Positions 35,200-44,877 of a stretch of DNA of 64,000 nucleotides are shown here, one piece after another. A program made the position numbers and the translations under genes. The notes under the pieces were generated by a model that was not told where the DNA came from, searched no databases, and saw only the letters and a program-made list of their open reading frames with translations. Origin of the DNA: Thalassia testudinum. Its lineage: Eukaryota; Streptophyta; Magnoliopsida; Alismatales; Hydrocharitaceae. Position 1 is the first letter of the stretch, and each line of letters starts with the position of its first letter. The stretch spans positions 8,184,001 through 8,248,000 of the forward strand of contig JAZHRO010000022.1 of NCBI GenBank assembly GCA_037157565.1. The letters are read 5' to 3'.

Positions 35200-37260
35200 A
35201 TGCCGCGTCGTGGAGCTAGGAGGGTGGGCCGCAGGCGCGGCCGAGGTCAGGGCCCAGGGGACAGATATGTCGGGCTTGGAATACATACTACTCCTCCTCT
35301 TCTCCTGAGTATACCGTCTCGGGACCTCGTCCAACTGATTCGAGAGGTGGTTCGAGAAGAATTTCAGCTTCCACCCACGTCGCCACCCCCTCCCCCTTCC
35401 GAGCGTACGACAGGGGAGTTAGTGGTGGAACGAGATTTCCGCCGCCACACCAGGCGTGTTAGGAGAACTCAACGGAGACACGTGGCGTCCGCAGGAGAGC
35501 CGTCACGTTGCGCAGGGCCATCAGTGGCCTTTGGGGGCCCTCGACAGGGGCCAGTCGCCAGCACCGGACCCCCGCCTAGCCGACAGCGGGGACTCACTGA
35601 GGGCGGGAGTCGGTTTCCCCTCTGCTACCAGTGTGGCCAGCCGGGCCACGTCAGGAGGGACTGCCCATCTAGGGCAGGAGGTCAGCAGATACTTCCCGTG
35701 CAGAGCACTGGAGGGCGTGCAGGAGGCCGCGGTCCCCAGGCACGAGGAGGAGTACGGCAGTCGCGAGGAGGGTACGGGCCAGCACCTACCCGTCCGACGC
35801 AGAGTGTAGCTGCTTCATCCGCACCTAGAGCTGAGGGGCGTATCAACGCCCTAACACACAGGGACGCCAGAGCTTCGGGATCCGTGGTAGCAGGTATGGT
35901 TTCAGTTTCTGGCAGACTCGTTTACACGCTTTTCGATTCCGGCGCTACGCACTCGTTTGTCGCAGCCAGTTTCGCAGTTAGTTTGGACCAGGATTATACA
36001 CTGTTAGAGAATCCGTTCGTAATCAGAGGTCCGAGTGGTCAGCTGTTTGTAGCTGAGGAGGTGTACACGGGTTGCGAGGTCAGCATCGGGGGACATAGCC
36101 TGCCAGCTGACCTGATTATGATACAGATGGAGGACTTTGGAGTGATTCTGGGGATGGATTGGCTGTCCGCTTACCACGCCTTGGTAGACTGTTTTGAGAG
36201 GAAGATTGTCTTCTCCATTCCGGAGTTGCCTTCTTTCGAGTTTCACGGGCAGCCAGTGGACGGAGGTTTCAGGTGCATTTCGGCACTTCGGGCGGCGAGA
36301 CTTTTGAGCCAGGGGTGTGAGGGCTTCCTAGCTTGTGTGGTGGCAGAGCACAGCCCCGTGGCAGACTTCCAGAGCATCCCGGTGGTCAGAGAGTTCTCCG
36401 ACGTGTTCCCAGACGAGTTACCAGGACTACCGCCCGAGCGTGAGATCGAGTTTGAGATCTCACTAGTACCAGGGACCAGCCCCATCTCCACCGCGCCATA
36501 CAGAATGGCACCGCTTGAGCTGCGAGAGCTCAAGTCTCAGTTGCAGGACCTTTTGGAGAAGGGTTTCGTGAGGCCCAGTGCGTCTCCCTGGGGAGCCCCG
36601 GTACTGTTTGTGAAGAAGAAGGATGGGACCCTACGCCTTTGTGTGGACTACCGACAGCTGAATAGGGTCACCATCAAGAACAGATATCCGCTGCCGAGGA
36701 TTGACGATTTGTTTGACCAGTTGCGGGGTGCCACGGTGTTTTCCAAGATCGACTTGAGGTCTGGATACCACCAGTTGAGGATCAGGGAGACCGACGTCTC
36801 CAAGACAGCTTTCAGCACCTGGTACAGACATTACAAGTTTTTGGTCATGCCGTTTGGGCTGACCAATGCCCCCGCTGCTTTCATGGACCTGATGAACCGG
36901 GTGTTTAGACCATACTTGGACCAGTTTGTGGTGGATTTCATAGATGATGTACTCATCTATTCTAGAGATTGGACGCAGCACGGACAGCACTTGCGGATGG
37001 TTCTGGACACTCTGAGACGACGCAGGCTGTACGCCAAATACAGCAAGTTCGAGTTCTGGTTGAGGGAGGTGACCTTTTTGGGTCATGTGATCTCTGGAGA
37101 CGGCCTAGCGGTGGACCCCGCCAAGGTTGAGGCAGTGCTCAGGTGGGAGAGACCGCGTTCAGTCACTGAGATTCGCAGTTTCCTGGGACTGGCAGGTTAC
37201 TACAGACGGTTCATCAGAGGATTTTCACAGATTGCGCGTCCTATGACACAGTTGACCTGA
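35200..37260 (+). CDS. Gypsy gag-protease-RT, capsid domain missing (element C)
   Basis: This is a 686-residue frame. The Arg/Gly-rich start [16 protein letters not shown] leads to a short linker. The CCHC knuckle [14 protein letters not shown] is at residues 142-155. The protease loop [10 protein letters not shown] is near 245-254 and LGMDWL near 317-322. RT spans about 431-610 with [42 protein letters not shown] and the catalytic FIDD at 580-583 (YxDD is usual). The ~200-residue capsid domain expected between the N-terminus and the knuckle is absent without loss of frame. It ends at TGA (37258-37260), in a place where related elements have Trp. An acceptor-like CTCCATTGTAG lies just before the ATG. 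Polyprotein of a chromovirus; this copy lacks an intact gag. Confidence 0.9.
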   Translation: MPRRGARRVGRRRGRGQGPGDRYVGLGIHTTPPLLLSIPSRDLVQLIREVVREEFQLPPTSPPPPPSERTTGELVVERDFRRHTRRVRRTQRRHVASAGEPSRCAGPSVAFGGPRQGPVASTGPPPSRQRGLTEGGSRFPLCYQCGQPGHVRRDCPSRAGGQQILPVQSTGGRAGGRGPQARGGVRQSRGGYGPAPTRPTQSVAASSAPRAEGRINALTHRDARASGSVVAGMVSVSGRLVYTLFDSGATHSFVAASFAVSLDQDYTLLENPFVIRGPSGQLFVAEEVYTGCEVSIGGHSLPADLIMIQMEDFGVILGMDWLSAYHALVDCFERKIVFSIPELPSFEFHGQPVDGGFRCISALRAARLLSQGCEGFLACVVAEHSPVADFQSIPVVREFSDVFPDELPGLPPEREIEFEISLVPGTSPISTAPYRMAPLELRELKSQLQDLLEKGFVRPSASPWGAPVLFVKKKDGTLRLCVDYRQLNRVTIKNRYPLPRIDDLFDQLRGATVFSKIDLRSGYHQLRIRETDVSKTAFSTWYRHYKFLVMPFGLTNAPAAFMDLMNRVFRPYLDQFVVDFIDDVLIYSRDWTQHGQHLRMVLDTLRRRRLYAKYSKFEFWLREVTFLGHVISGDGLAVDPAKVEAVLRWERPRSVTEIRSFLGLAGYYRRFIRGFSQIARPMTQLT

Positions 37261-38739
37261 AAGGACGTGCCTTTCGCTTGGACAGACGCCTGTGAGGCGT
37301 GTTTTCTGGAGCTGAAGGAGAGGTTGACCTCGGCTCCCGTGCTCACCATCCCTGACAGTAGTGGCGGGTTCGTTGTGTACACGGACGCTTCCTTGCAGGG
37401 GTTAGGAGGTGTGCTCATGCAGAGGGGTCACGTGGTTGCTTACGCTTCGCGGCAACTGAAGCCCCATGAGCATACCTACCCTACCCACGATCTAGAGTTG
37501 GCAGCTGTTGTCTTCGCGCTGAAGACATGGAGGCACTACTTGTACGGTGAGACCTTCGAGATTTTTACAGATCACAAGAGCCTCAGATATCTTTTTGACC
37601 AGAAGGAGCTCAACATGAGACAGAGACGTTGGTTGGAGCTCCTGAAGGACTACGACTGCAGCATCTCCTACCACCCGGGAAAGGCCAATGTGGTGGCTGA
37701 CGCCTTGAGCCGTAAGGCGCCTGCACGCTTGGCCAGTCTACAGTTACAGAGTTGGAGCCTTTTGGAGGAGGTGGGGAGTTGGCGACCTCTAGAGTTACGA
37801 GGGTACTGTGGGGCAATGACGGTGACACGGCAGACCAGGCCAGAGTTGATAGACCGCATCATCACGGGACAGATGGCCGATCCGTACTTGCAGTCTTTGC
37901 ACGATAGAGTACTATCAGGGGACCCAGGGGACTTCTCTTTCTTAGACCAGGTGCTACGCTTGAGGGGACAGCTGTGCGTTCCCAGAGACGAGGAGCTGTT
38001 GAGAGAGCTCCTGACTGAGGCACACGGTTCCAGATTCACCATAGATCCCGGAAACACGAAAATGTACCATGACTTGAGACGCGAATTTTGGTGGAGAGGG
38101 ATGAAGCGGGATGTGGGTGAGTTCGTGCAGCAGTGCTTAGTGTGCCAGCAGGTGAAAGCGGAGCATCAGAGGCCTGCAGGGCCGCTTCAGCCGCTTCCAA
38201 TACCAGAATGGAAGTGGGAGAGCATCACCATGGACTTGGTGGTGGGCTTACCTGTTACCCAGCGAGGACACGACGCAGTCTGGGTAATAGTGGATAGATT
38301 GACGAAGACGGCACGATTCTTGCCGATCCGAGTCACTTTGGGACCAGCACAATTGGCAGAGAGGTATATCCGTGATGTGCTACTACACGGGGTTCCGCGG
38401 GAGATCGTATCCGACCGGGATACCCGCTTTACGTCCCAGTTTTGGGCTGAGTTTCAGCAGGCTTTGGGGACGAGGTTGAGGTTTAGCACGGCTTACCAAC
38501 CCCAGACGGACGGACAGTCGGAACGCACGATACAGACACTTGAGGACCTTTTGCGTGCCTGTGTACTAGACAGGAGGGGCTCTTGGGAGGAGCACCTGCC
38601 CCTGGCGGAGTTTGCATACAACAACAGTTATCACTCGAGCATCGGCATGGCTCCCTACGAGGCTCTGTACGGACAGAAATGCACGGCACCCTTGAGTTGG
38701 GTTGAGGTGGGGACCAAGTGGGAGGTTGGCCCAGGATGA
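37261..38739 (+). CDS. Gypsy RNase H and integrase, continuing after a stop (element C)
   Basis: This is the same frame as the upstream part, reopened after the single TGA; no start codon is expected here. RNase H shows VYTDASLQGLGGVLMQ, AYASRQLKPHE, DLELAAVVFAL and FTDHKSL. Integrase has the zinc-binding part with CLVCQQVK, but IDPG replaces the usual IHPG, so the second His of HHCC appears to be Asp. The DDE core is complete in wording: ITMDLVVGLP, VSDRDTRFTS and TDGQSERTIQTLED. A frameshift near 38735 separates the C-terminal part. Confidence 0.9.
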   Translation, partial: KDVPFAWTDACEACFLELKERLTSAPVLTIPDSSGGFVVYTDASLQGLGGVLMQRGHVVAYASRQLKPHEHTYPTHDLELAAVVFALKTWRHYLYGETFEIFTDHKSLRYLFDQKELNMRQRRWLELLKDYDCSISYHPGKANVVADALSRKAPARLASLQLQSWSLLEEVGSWRPLELRGYCGAMTVTRQTRPELIDRIITGQMADPYLQSLHDRVLSGDPGDFSFLDQVLRLRGQLCVPRDEELLRELLTEAHGSRFTIDPGNTKMYHDLRREFWWRGMKRDVGEFVQQCLVCQQVKAEHQRPAGPLQPLPIPEWKWESITMDLVVGLPVTQRGHDAVWVIVDRLTKTARFLPIRVTLGPAQLAERYIRDVLLHGVPREIVSDRDTRFTSQFWAEFQQALGTRLRFSTAYQPQTDGQSERTIQTLEDLLRACVLDRRGSWEEHLPLAEFAYNNSYHSSIGMAPYEALYGQKCTAPLSWVEVGTKWEVGPG

Positions 38740-39299
38740 TCCGGCAGAGTCAGGAGGTAGTTGAGCAGATCCACAGACGACTCCGCACTGTCAGGAGCAG
38801 ACAGAAGAGCTACGCGGATCGCAGACGCAGAGAGGTGCAGTTCGAGGTTGGGGACCACGTCTTCCTTCGTGTTTCGCCCATGAAGGGCTTACAGCGGTTT
38901 GGGGTGAGAGGGAAGCTCGCGCCGAGGTTCGTGGGGACCTTTGAGGTCCTGGAGCGAGTTGGACCCGTTGCTTACAGACTTGCCCTTCCCCCGCAGCTTT
39001 CTGGTGTGCACGACGTGTTCCACGTGTCCAACCTCAGGAAGTACGTAGCCGATCCCAGCCACGTACTGAGTCACGAGCGCGTCGAGGTGAGCGACGACCT
39101 GACCTACCCCGAGCGGCCAGTGCAGATCCTAGACCGAGCCGTCCGCAGGTTGAGACGAAAGCAAGTACCCCTGGTAAAGGTTTTGTGGAGGAGCCAGTGG
39201 TACGAGGAGGCTACCTGGGAGCCTGAGGCGGCAATGCGGGAGCGGTACCCGGAGCTTTTCGCGGGTACGTCTTTTCGGACCGGCTTCGGTCCTCTTTGA
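38718..39299 (+). CDS. Gypsy integrase C-terminus with chromodomain (element C)
   Basis: Overlaps the upstream frame by 22 bases because of the frameshift; the first few residues are out of the real frame. It contains RQKSYADRRRREVQFEVGDH and VFLRVSPMKG (GPY/F region), then VHDVFHVSNLRKYV. A C-terminal chromodomain follows (PVQILDRAVRRLRRKQVPLV, then WRSQWYEEATWEPE). The chromodomain directs chromovirus integration to modified chromatin in known relatives. It supports the Tekay/Del assignment. It ends at TGA 39299. Confidence 0.9.
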   Translation: MGGWPRMIRQSQEVVEQIHRRLRTVRSRQKSYADRRRREVQFEVGDHVFLRVSPMKGLQRFGVRGKLAPRFVGTFEVLERVGPVAYRLALPPQLSGVHDVFHVSNLRKYVADPSHVLSHERVEVSDDLTYPERPVQILDRAVRRLRRKQVPLVKVLWRSQWYEEATWEPEAAMRERYPELFAGTSFRTGFGPL

Positions 39300-39384
39300 G
39301 TTTGTTATGGTTATTTGGACGTCTTTTCCCAGACCCTAGTTGGCGCAAGTTTCGGGGACGAAACTTCCTTTGAGTTTGTTATAT
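39300..39384 (+). other. 3' leader of element C without a clear polypurine tract
   Basis: TTTCGGGGACGAAACTTCC is the usual Tekay-type motif near the 3' end. The G-rich tract normally touching the LTR is absent: CTTTGAGTTTGTTAT occurs at about 39292 and again at about 39369, next to the LTR. Confidence 0.6.
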
Positions 39385-40583
39385 TGTAACGAATGTGTGC
39401 CCCAGACGTCTTTTAAGACGTCTGGGAGGAGGCCCAGACGTCGGTCCAGACGTCTGGGATCACATACAGACGTCTGAACAGACGTCTGGGATCGTTTCCA
39501 GACATCCTGAAATCTGTTATTTTAGACACACGCGAGTCGCCTGCGCGCCTGAGCGCGCAGACCGCATATTCCCTCTTTTCTCTGCGACTGCAGGCGGCCT
39601 GCCACCTTCTCTCTCTCCTCTCCGCGCGGCGTTAAAAGGGGCGCGCCTCCCCTCCCGTGTCCACCATCTCCTCCTTCTTCTCCTTCCTATGCGCTAGAGC
39701 GAGCGAACGCGAGGGCGGCAGCGGCGGTCGCAGTGAGCGCGGAGGTGCAACGTGCGAGGGCGGAGCTCTGCCGTGAGGGCGAGCTCGCTGGAGCGGCTTG
39801 GCCGGCCGACGGAGGACGCAGGGGGTGCGAAGCGACGCGGAGAGGGACCTACTGCGGGCTGAGCAGTAGACGCGCGAGGTGCGACGCGGGCGGCGTCGCG
39901 AGCGGAGGCCGAGCAGGGTTCTGATTCTGGAAAAATTTCCAGAATCAGACGTCTGGGTTGATAGCCAGACGGCAAGGTAGACGTCTGTAAGATCATACAG
40001 ACATCTGAAAGGTGAGTTTCTGCTTTCTTCTTCCTTCTTGTCGACTGACCGTACTGAGGGAGGGGGGTTGGCTGTGCGCAGGTTCGCTGATTCGCCATCC
40101 TTTTCGAATCAGACATCTGGAAGTTGTACCAGACGGCGGGAGTGACCTACAGACGTCCGTGTGGACCATCGGACGTCTGGGGTATAGGACAGACGTCCCC
40201 GCAGACTTCTGGACGTCTGGGAAACCACGCTGAACAGGTAATTCTCTGATCCACCGTTTAAGACGTCTGGAAGGAGTTCCAGACGTCTGATTTTGCACAG
40301 TATCGTCTTTCTCGACCCGTTTAGGGCCCGTTTGGGCTCCGTTTCCCGCGATTCGAGTTGCGTTCGTTTCAGAATTAATTCCTCTACCCGTCTACAGTAG
40401 CTATACATTGTTTTGAGACACTCCTTGTGTTTGATCCTTGTGATAGGACCTCGTTCGGTTGCAGTCTTGAGAGTCGCGGAGGCACGCGGGATTCCCGATC
40501 ACGCCCCCATTACTCCCGTTGTACCTGGTAGAGTGGCTTTAAGTATTAATAAAATCTGTTAAAGTATGAAACCATAACTAGAA

Positions 40584-40735
40584 CCTAGGACATTGCATGA
40601 ATCCTAGGAATCAGAAATATATGGAATGATAGTTCCTAGGTGTTGCATGAATCCTAGGGCCGGAAAACTAGATTGTATGGTAGACCCTAGGATATGGCAT
40701 GAATCCTAGGATGGAAAAACTAGTGGAATGTATAA
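40584..40735 (+). repeat. Three ~51-base tandem units with CCTAGG ends (element C)
   Basis: CCTAGG...TTGCATGAATCCTAGG recurs at about 40584, 40635 and 40686. The same threefold repeat is at 56285-56435 in the solo LTR of this family. Confidence 0.8.
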
Positions 40736-40940
40736 TACTGCAGTCTTGGAAAAATGGAAAGGAATATATGAAGCTACCTGTAAATTAAATTCACAGCTGC
40801 CTGTTATGAATAAAGAAACATGATTGGGATCATGGTTTGTAAGAACGTGAAACTGGAAAGTAAGACATAAGATGTTCTGGAACCCTACGGGGAAGTAGGA
40901 GTAGAACTCCTGGAAAGTGAATGGAATAGAATTGGGGAAG

Positions 40941-41165
40941 TGAGCTGGCCCTTGAGTACGGAGTACCAAGGAGAGCCACTGTCCCCCTGTTTAGTGCAGA
41001 GCTGAGCTAGCCGCCCCAGGGACCTGGGGGTTAGGACTGGCCACTCTGTACCGACTTGTTGGCCCTCGTGTACGTAGTACCGAGGAGAGCTAGTAGTGTT
41101 AGGAGAGTACTAGCTACCCCACGGGCCCCGGGGTTCTGCTAGCCTCCTTCACCGACTTGTTAGGC
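40941..41165 (+). repeat. Imperfect tandem duplication of a ~110-base unit
   Basis: Two units share GTAC..AGTACC.AGGAGAGC, then GAG..CTAGC..CCCC..GG.CC.GGGG and CACCGACTTGTTAGGCCC-like ends. They are repeated in the solo LTR at about 56660-56880. Confidence 0.6.
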
Positions 41166-42062
41166 CCACCAGGGCAAACCAGGGTAGTCAGGCGAGGGTG
41201 CGCGGACTGTGGAGGGGCAAGGCCCCGGTTTGGTTACTGTGGAGGGGTTGGACCCCTGTTACTGAGAGGGCTCTGCCCTGGTTCCGTGCTGTGCTTTGGG
41301 CGCACCCGTTAACGGAAACGACTGACCGCGTGCCAGTGCGGGCTAGCTACCTGTGCGTTTATCGCGCGTGCCGTAGTCACCGTTACGTCTGTCAGTGACC
41401 TTGGGGTGGTTGACTGAGGGTAGGATCACCATGGGGGACTCTCCCGGCCAGGAGAGCACCACGTGCTACTTCTACTTTTGGAAAAGACTGCAATTAAGAT
41501 CGTTCCCACGAGGACATTCGAGATCAAGTAAAGGATCTGAGAAACAAATGAAATAGTGAGAAAAATTGAAAGATGTGAGTAAAGGAAGTAATAGAACATA
41601 ACAGCTACTGTACACTCTACTGTTGCCTTTAGTTAGTTTGCCACTCTACTCAGCGTTTTGCTGACGTGTTACACTCGTTACCTTTTTCAGGACCAGGTGT
41701 TGAGCAGCCAGGGTCGGCGGCTGTCGATGACGCTGGGCCGAGTAGGGTCCAGTAGAGTTACCACAGCCTTTTGTACCTCTTTTGTTTCTGTTCTAGTGAG
41801 TAGTTTTTGTTTCCACTGTACCTTCTTTACCTGCAGTTCTTGTTATATGATAAATGTTGTTTTACTGTTGTGGTGGTACCTACTGTAGTAGTTTCTTTCC
41901 TTACTGCTGTACTTTCTTACTGTTAGTTATATTCATGCTGAATGTGGTTTATTTTACTGTCTTTTGGTTACGTCCTCGTTGGACAACTAGGTCTTGGGAT
42001 TAGTCGAGTCGGTCCGGTTCTCGTGTCTCGTAGGGACTCGGGAATCGGGTCGTTACAACTTG

Positions 42063-43312
42063 GGAACCTAATGGCTTATGAGATAAAGATGGTCCAAAAG
42101 AAGAAGTCGATCACACCGAAGCCAAAGAAGAAGACCTTAGCTTTCAAGGCAACATCAGACGATGAGGTAAGTACCGATGACGAGGAATTTGTTTTATTAG
42201 CTAAAAAATTTAAAAAGTTTCTCAGAAATAGAAAAGAGAAGAAGAACCTCTAGTTTGCTACAATTGCAAGAAGAGAGGTCACATAAGGAAGGAGTGCCCC
42301 TTGCTCAAAAGGGATGATAAGAAGAAGTATAAGAAGCTTTCCAACTACAAGAAGTTCTCAAGGCCTAAGACTTTCAAGAAGAAAGCATTCCAAGTAACTT
42401 GAGATGACTCTACCTCCGAAGAAGACGAAGTGGAAACAAATGAAGAAACGGCATCCTTGGGACTCATGGCCACCAACGACACATCCGGATCTGAGTTCGA
42501 GGAACCTGAGGTAAATTCATATTCCTTAGATGAGTTGCAAGAAGAATTTGATTTATTGTATGTAGATCTAAAAGAAATAAAGACTAAAAGTAAAGCATTA
42601 AAAGTAGAAAACTTTGAGTATAAGGAATTAATAAATGACCTTAAAGAAAAGAACTTAATTCTCACTAAAGAAACCAAAGCTTTAAATATGCAAATAGGAA
42701 ATTTAATGATTGAAAAAGAATCGTTAGCAAAGAATTTATATACAGCCATGAGTAAACAAAAATTCCTAGATAGAGAAGAACTTCTTGACAAGATTCATGT
42801 TCTTCAAAAATCAAACTCTTTTAAAAAGGATGAGAATGACCTACTTAGATTACAAATTAAAGGACTAGAAGATAAACTAGACATAATGAAAATAGAGATA
42901 AATCACCTCAAAGAAAGATCACATCAGTTGCTTGAGGACTTAGCCAAATTTACAAAAGGAAAGGATAACTTGGATAAGCTTATTGCCCATCAAAAACCTT
43001 CCTCAAGTAAATTTGGACTAGGCTATTTTGAAACTAGTCAAAATGAACCGAGAAAATATCCTCCTCCAAAGAGAACCACTAACAAATACGGATCCACATT
43101 ATAATAGATACCGAAAAGACAACCTTCACTTTGTTTTGTAGGTTTCAAAGGACATTATAATGTCAAAAACTGGATATACAAAATGAAGGATGGGAAACTC
43201 AAATTCGAAAGACCTAAAGAAACACCAAGTCACCAAAGGAGGTCTTTTGTAGGAACAAAGGGACCTACAAGAAAGAAGACAAGGAGAGCACCGCCATCAA
43301 GGAGGCCAATGG
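42063..43312 (+). pseudogene. Copia gag, C-terminal part (element B)
   Basis: Resumes after element C with GNLMAYEIKMVQKKK and an acidic stretch. It then shifts frame before the CCHC knuckle CYNCKKRGHIRKEC (42256-42297). A long Lys/Glu-rich coiled coil follows (42430-42980; for example LKEIKTKSKALKVENFEYKE), then KYPPPKRTTNKYG, two stops at 43102-43107, and a basic linker. Coiled-coil extensions of gag are known in SIRE-type elements. The same coiled coil and linker are retained in gag-only element A. Confidence 0.8.
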
Positions 43313-44877
43313 GTGATGGAATCCAGGTGTTCCAAACACATGATGGGAGACAAACACCTATTTTTGGAACTCCAACCTTCGGATGAAGGAATGGTTACAT
43401 TTGGCAACAACCATAATGGCCATATTATTGGTCTTAGTAAAATAGGTAACACTCTTTCCCCTATCTCAAATGTTTCTTTAGTAAAAGGACTAAAACACAA
43501 CTTATTAAGTGTTAGTCAGATTTGTGATAAGGGATATAAGGTAGTTTTCACTTCAAAAATATTTGAAATTATGCATGCATCAACAAATGAAACCCTTCTT
43601 AAGGGAACTAGGCTTAAAGACATTTATATTGTAGAATTTGATAAGGATAGCACTTATGAATGCTTTGTAGCTAAAAATGAATTGAATGTATGGCATAGAA
43701 GACTAGGACATTTTCATATGAGACTAGTTCAAAAGCTAGCTAAACATGAACTAGTTCAAGGTCTTCCTAAAGGAAAATTTGTAGATGACCTTATGTGTGA
43801 TTCTTGTAAATTAGGTAAAATTATGAAATCTAGCTTTAAAACCAAAGAAGTTATATCCACGTCAAGACCACTAGAATTACTTCACATAGATTTGTTTGGA
43901 CCAACAAAATATGAGAGCCTTAGTAGATGCAAATAGTGCCTTGTAATTGTAGATGATTTTTCAAGGTTTTCATGGGTCTCCTTCTTGAGATCCAAAGATA
44001 GGGTGTTTTCTGTCTTTTCTATTCTTTGTAGGAAGGTTCAAATTGAAAAAGGCTACCAAATCATTCGAATTCATAGTGATCATGGTGGCAAGTTTGAAAA
44101 CTCCTTGTTTGATGATTTTTATCAAGTGCATGGTATTGCTCATGAGTTCTCTTTCCCCCAAACACCTTAACAAAATGTGGTAGTTGAGAGAAAGAATCGC
44201 ACTCTTCAAGAGTGTGCTCGAATATTGCTCATAGACTCTGAGTTACAGAAGTACTTTTGGGCCGAGGCAGTTAACACGGCTTGTTATGTGTTAAATTACA
44301 TCTTAATTCAATCTGGGTTGCGGAAAACTTGCTTTGAACTATATTATGGGAAAATACCTAAGATTAGTTATTTTAAAGTTTTTGAATGCCGATGCTTTGT
44401 TTTGAATACCCATTCTAATTTAGATAAATTTAATGCCAAAGGTGAAGAAGCCATTTTCATTGGTTATTCTTCACGTAGTAAGGCATATCGGGTTTTTAAT
44501 AAGACCACATTAATAGTAGAGGAAACCCTTCATGTTTCCTTCGATGAATCACCTTACTCTTCCTCTATTGACTGAGTCAATATGGAAGATGAAGATGATT
44601 CTCCTATTGATGTGTCTAACATCCTAAATTCTAATATCCATAATCTTCCAAAAGATTGGATATATCAAAGGAATCATCCCGAAAGTCAAGTCATCGGAAG
44701 TGTTTCCGATGGCATTAAAACCCAATCTCGTTTTAGTTACTCTTTCGGTCTCTCTGCCTTTGTATCTCAAGTTGAACCGAAGAGTGTCGAGGAAGCATGC
44801 TCCGAAGAACCTTGGATGATGACCATGTCGGAGGAACTTAACCAATTCCAAAGGAATGAAGTTTGGGATCTAGTACC
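43313..44877 (+). pseudogene. Copia protease and integrase (element B)
   Basis: The protease loop reads MESRCSKHMMGDK where relatives have LDSGCSRHM, so the catalytic Asp and Gly are lost. GAG-pre-integrase and HHCC follow (WHRRLGHFH, then CDSCKLGK). Core motifs are IDLFGP, IVDDFSRFSWV, HSDHGGKFEN and VVERKNRTLQECARILL (Glu of DDE present). Stops occur at 43933-43935 and 44168-44170, and another after SSSID near 44575. The frame then runs toward RT (EELNQFQRNEVWDLVP) and is cut at 44877 by a solo LTR. Confidence 0.88.

Larger units (their letters stand above)
40012..41690 (+). other. Intron-like GT...AG segment inside the LTR
   Basis: The donor side reads GAAAG|GTGAGT and the acceptor side CCTTTTTCAG|GACC, both strong plant splice-site matches downstream of the core promoter. 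The solo LTR of the same family keeps both ends (55653-57403: GAAAG|GTACG and CCTTTTCAG|GACC). Splicing itself is not shown by the sequence. Confidence 0.55.
34008..42057 (+). mobile_element. Chromodomain Gypsy element C (Tekay/Del type)
   Basis: It is flanked by ACTTG (34003-34007 and 42058-42062), and its LTRs start TGTAACG and end CGTTACA. The primer site is TGGTATCAGAGC, and the polyprotein has the protease-RT-RNase H-integrase-chromodomain order. It interrupts the gag of Copia element B. LTRs look only a few percent different outside a large deletion, and coding damage is limited to one stop and one frameshift, so it is the youngest complete insertion here. Confidence 0.95.
39385..42057 (+). 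mobile_element. 3' LTR of element C, full length
   Basis: 2673 bp, TGTAACG...CGTTACA. It carries the GACGTC array in U3 (39405-39515), TTAAAAGG at 39632, more GACGTC motifs at 39948-40290, and an intron-like segment at 40012-41690 with internal repeats. The last ~370 bases match the 5' LTR closely. It is followed by the duplicated ACTTG. Confidence 0.92.
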
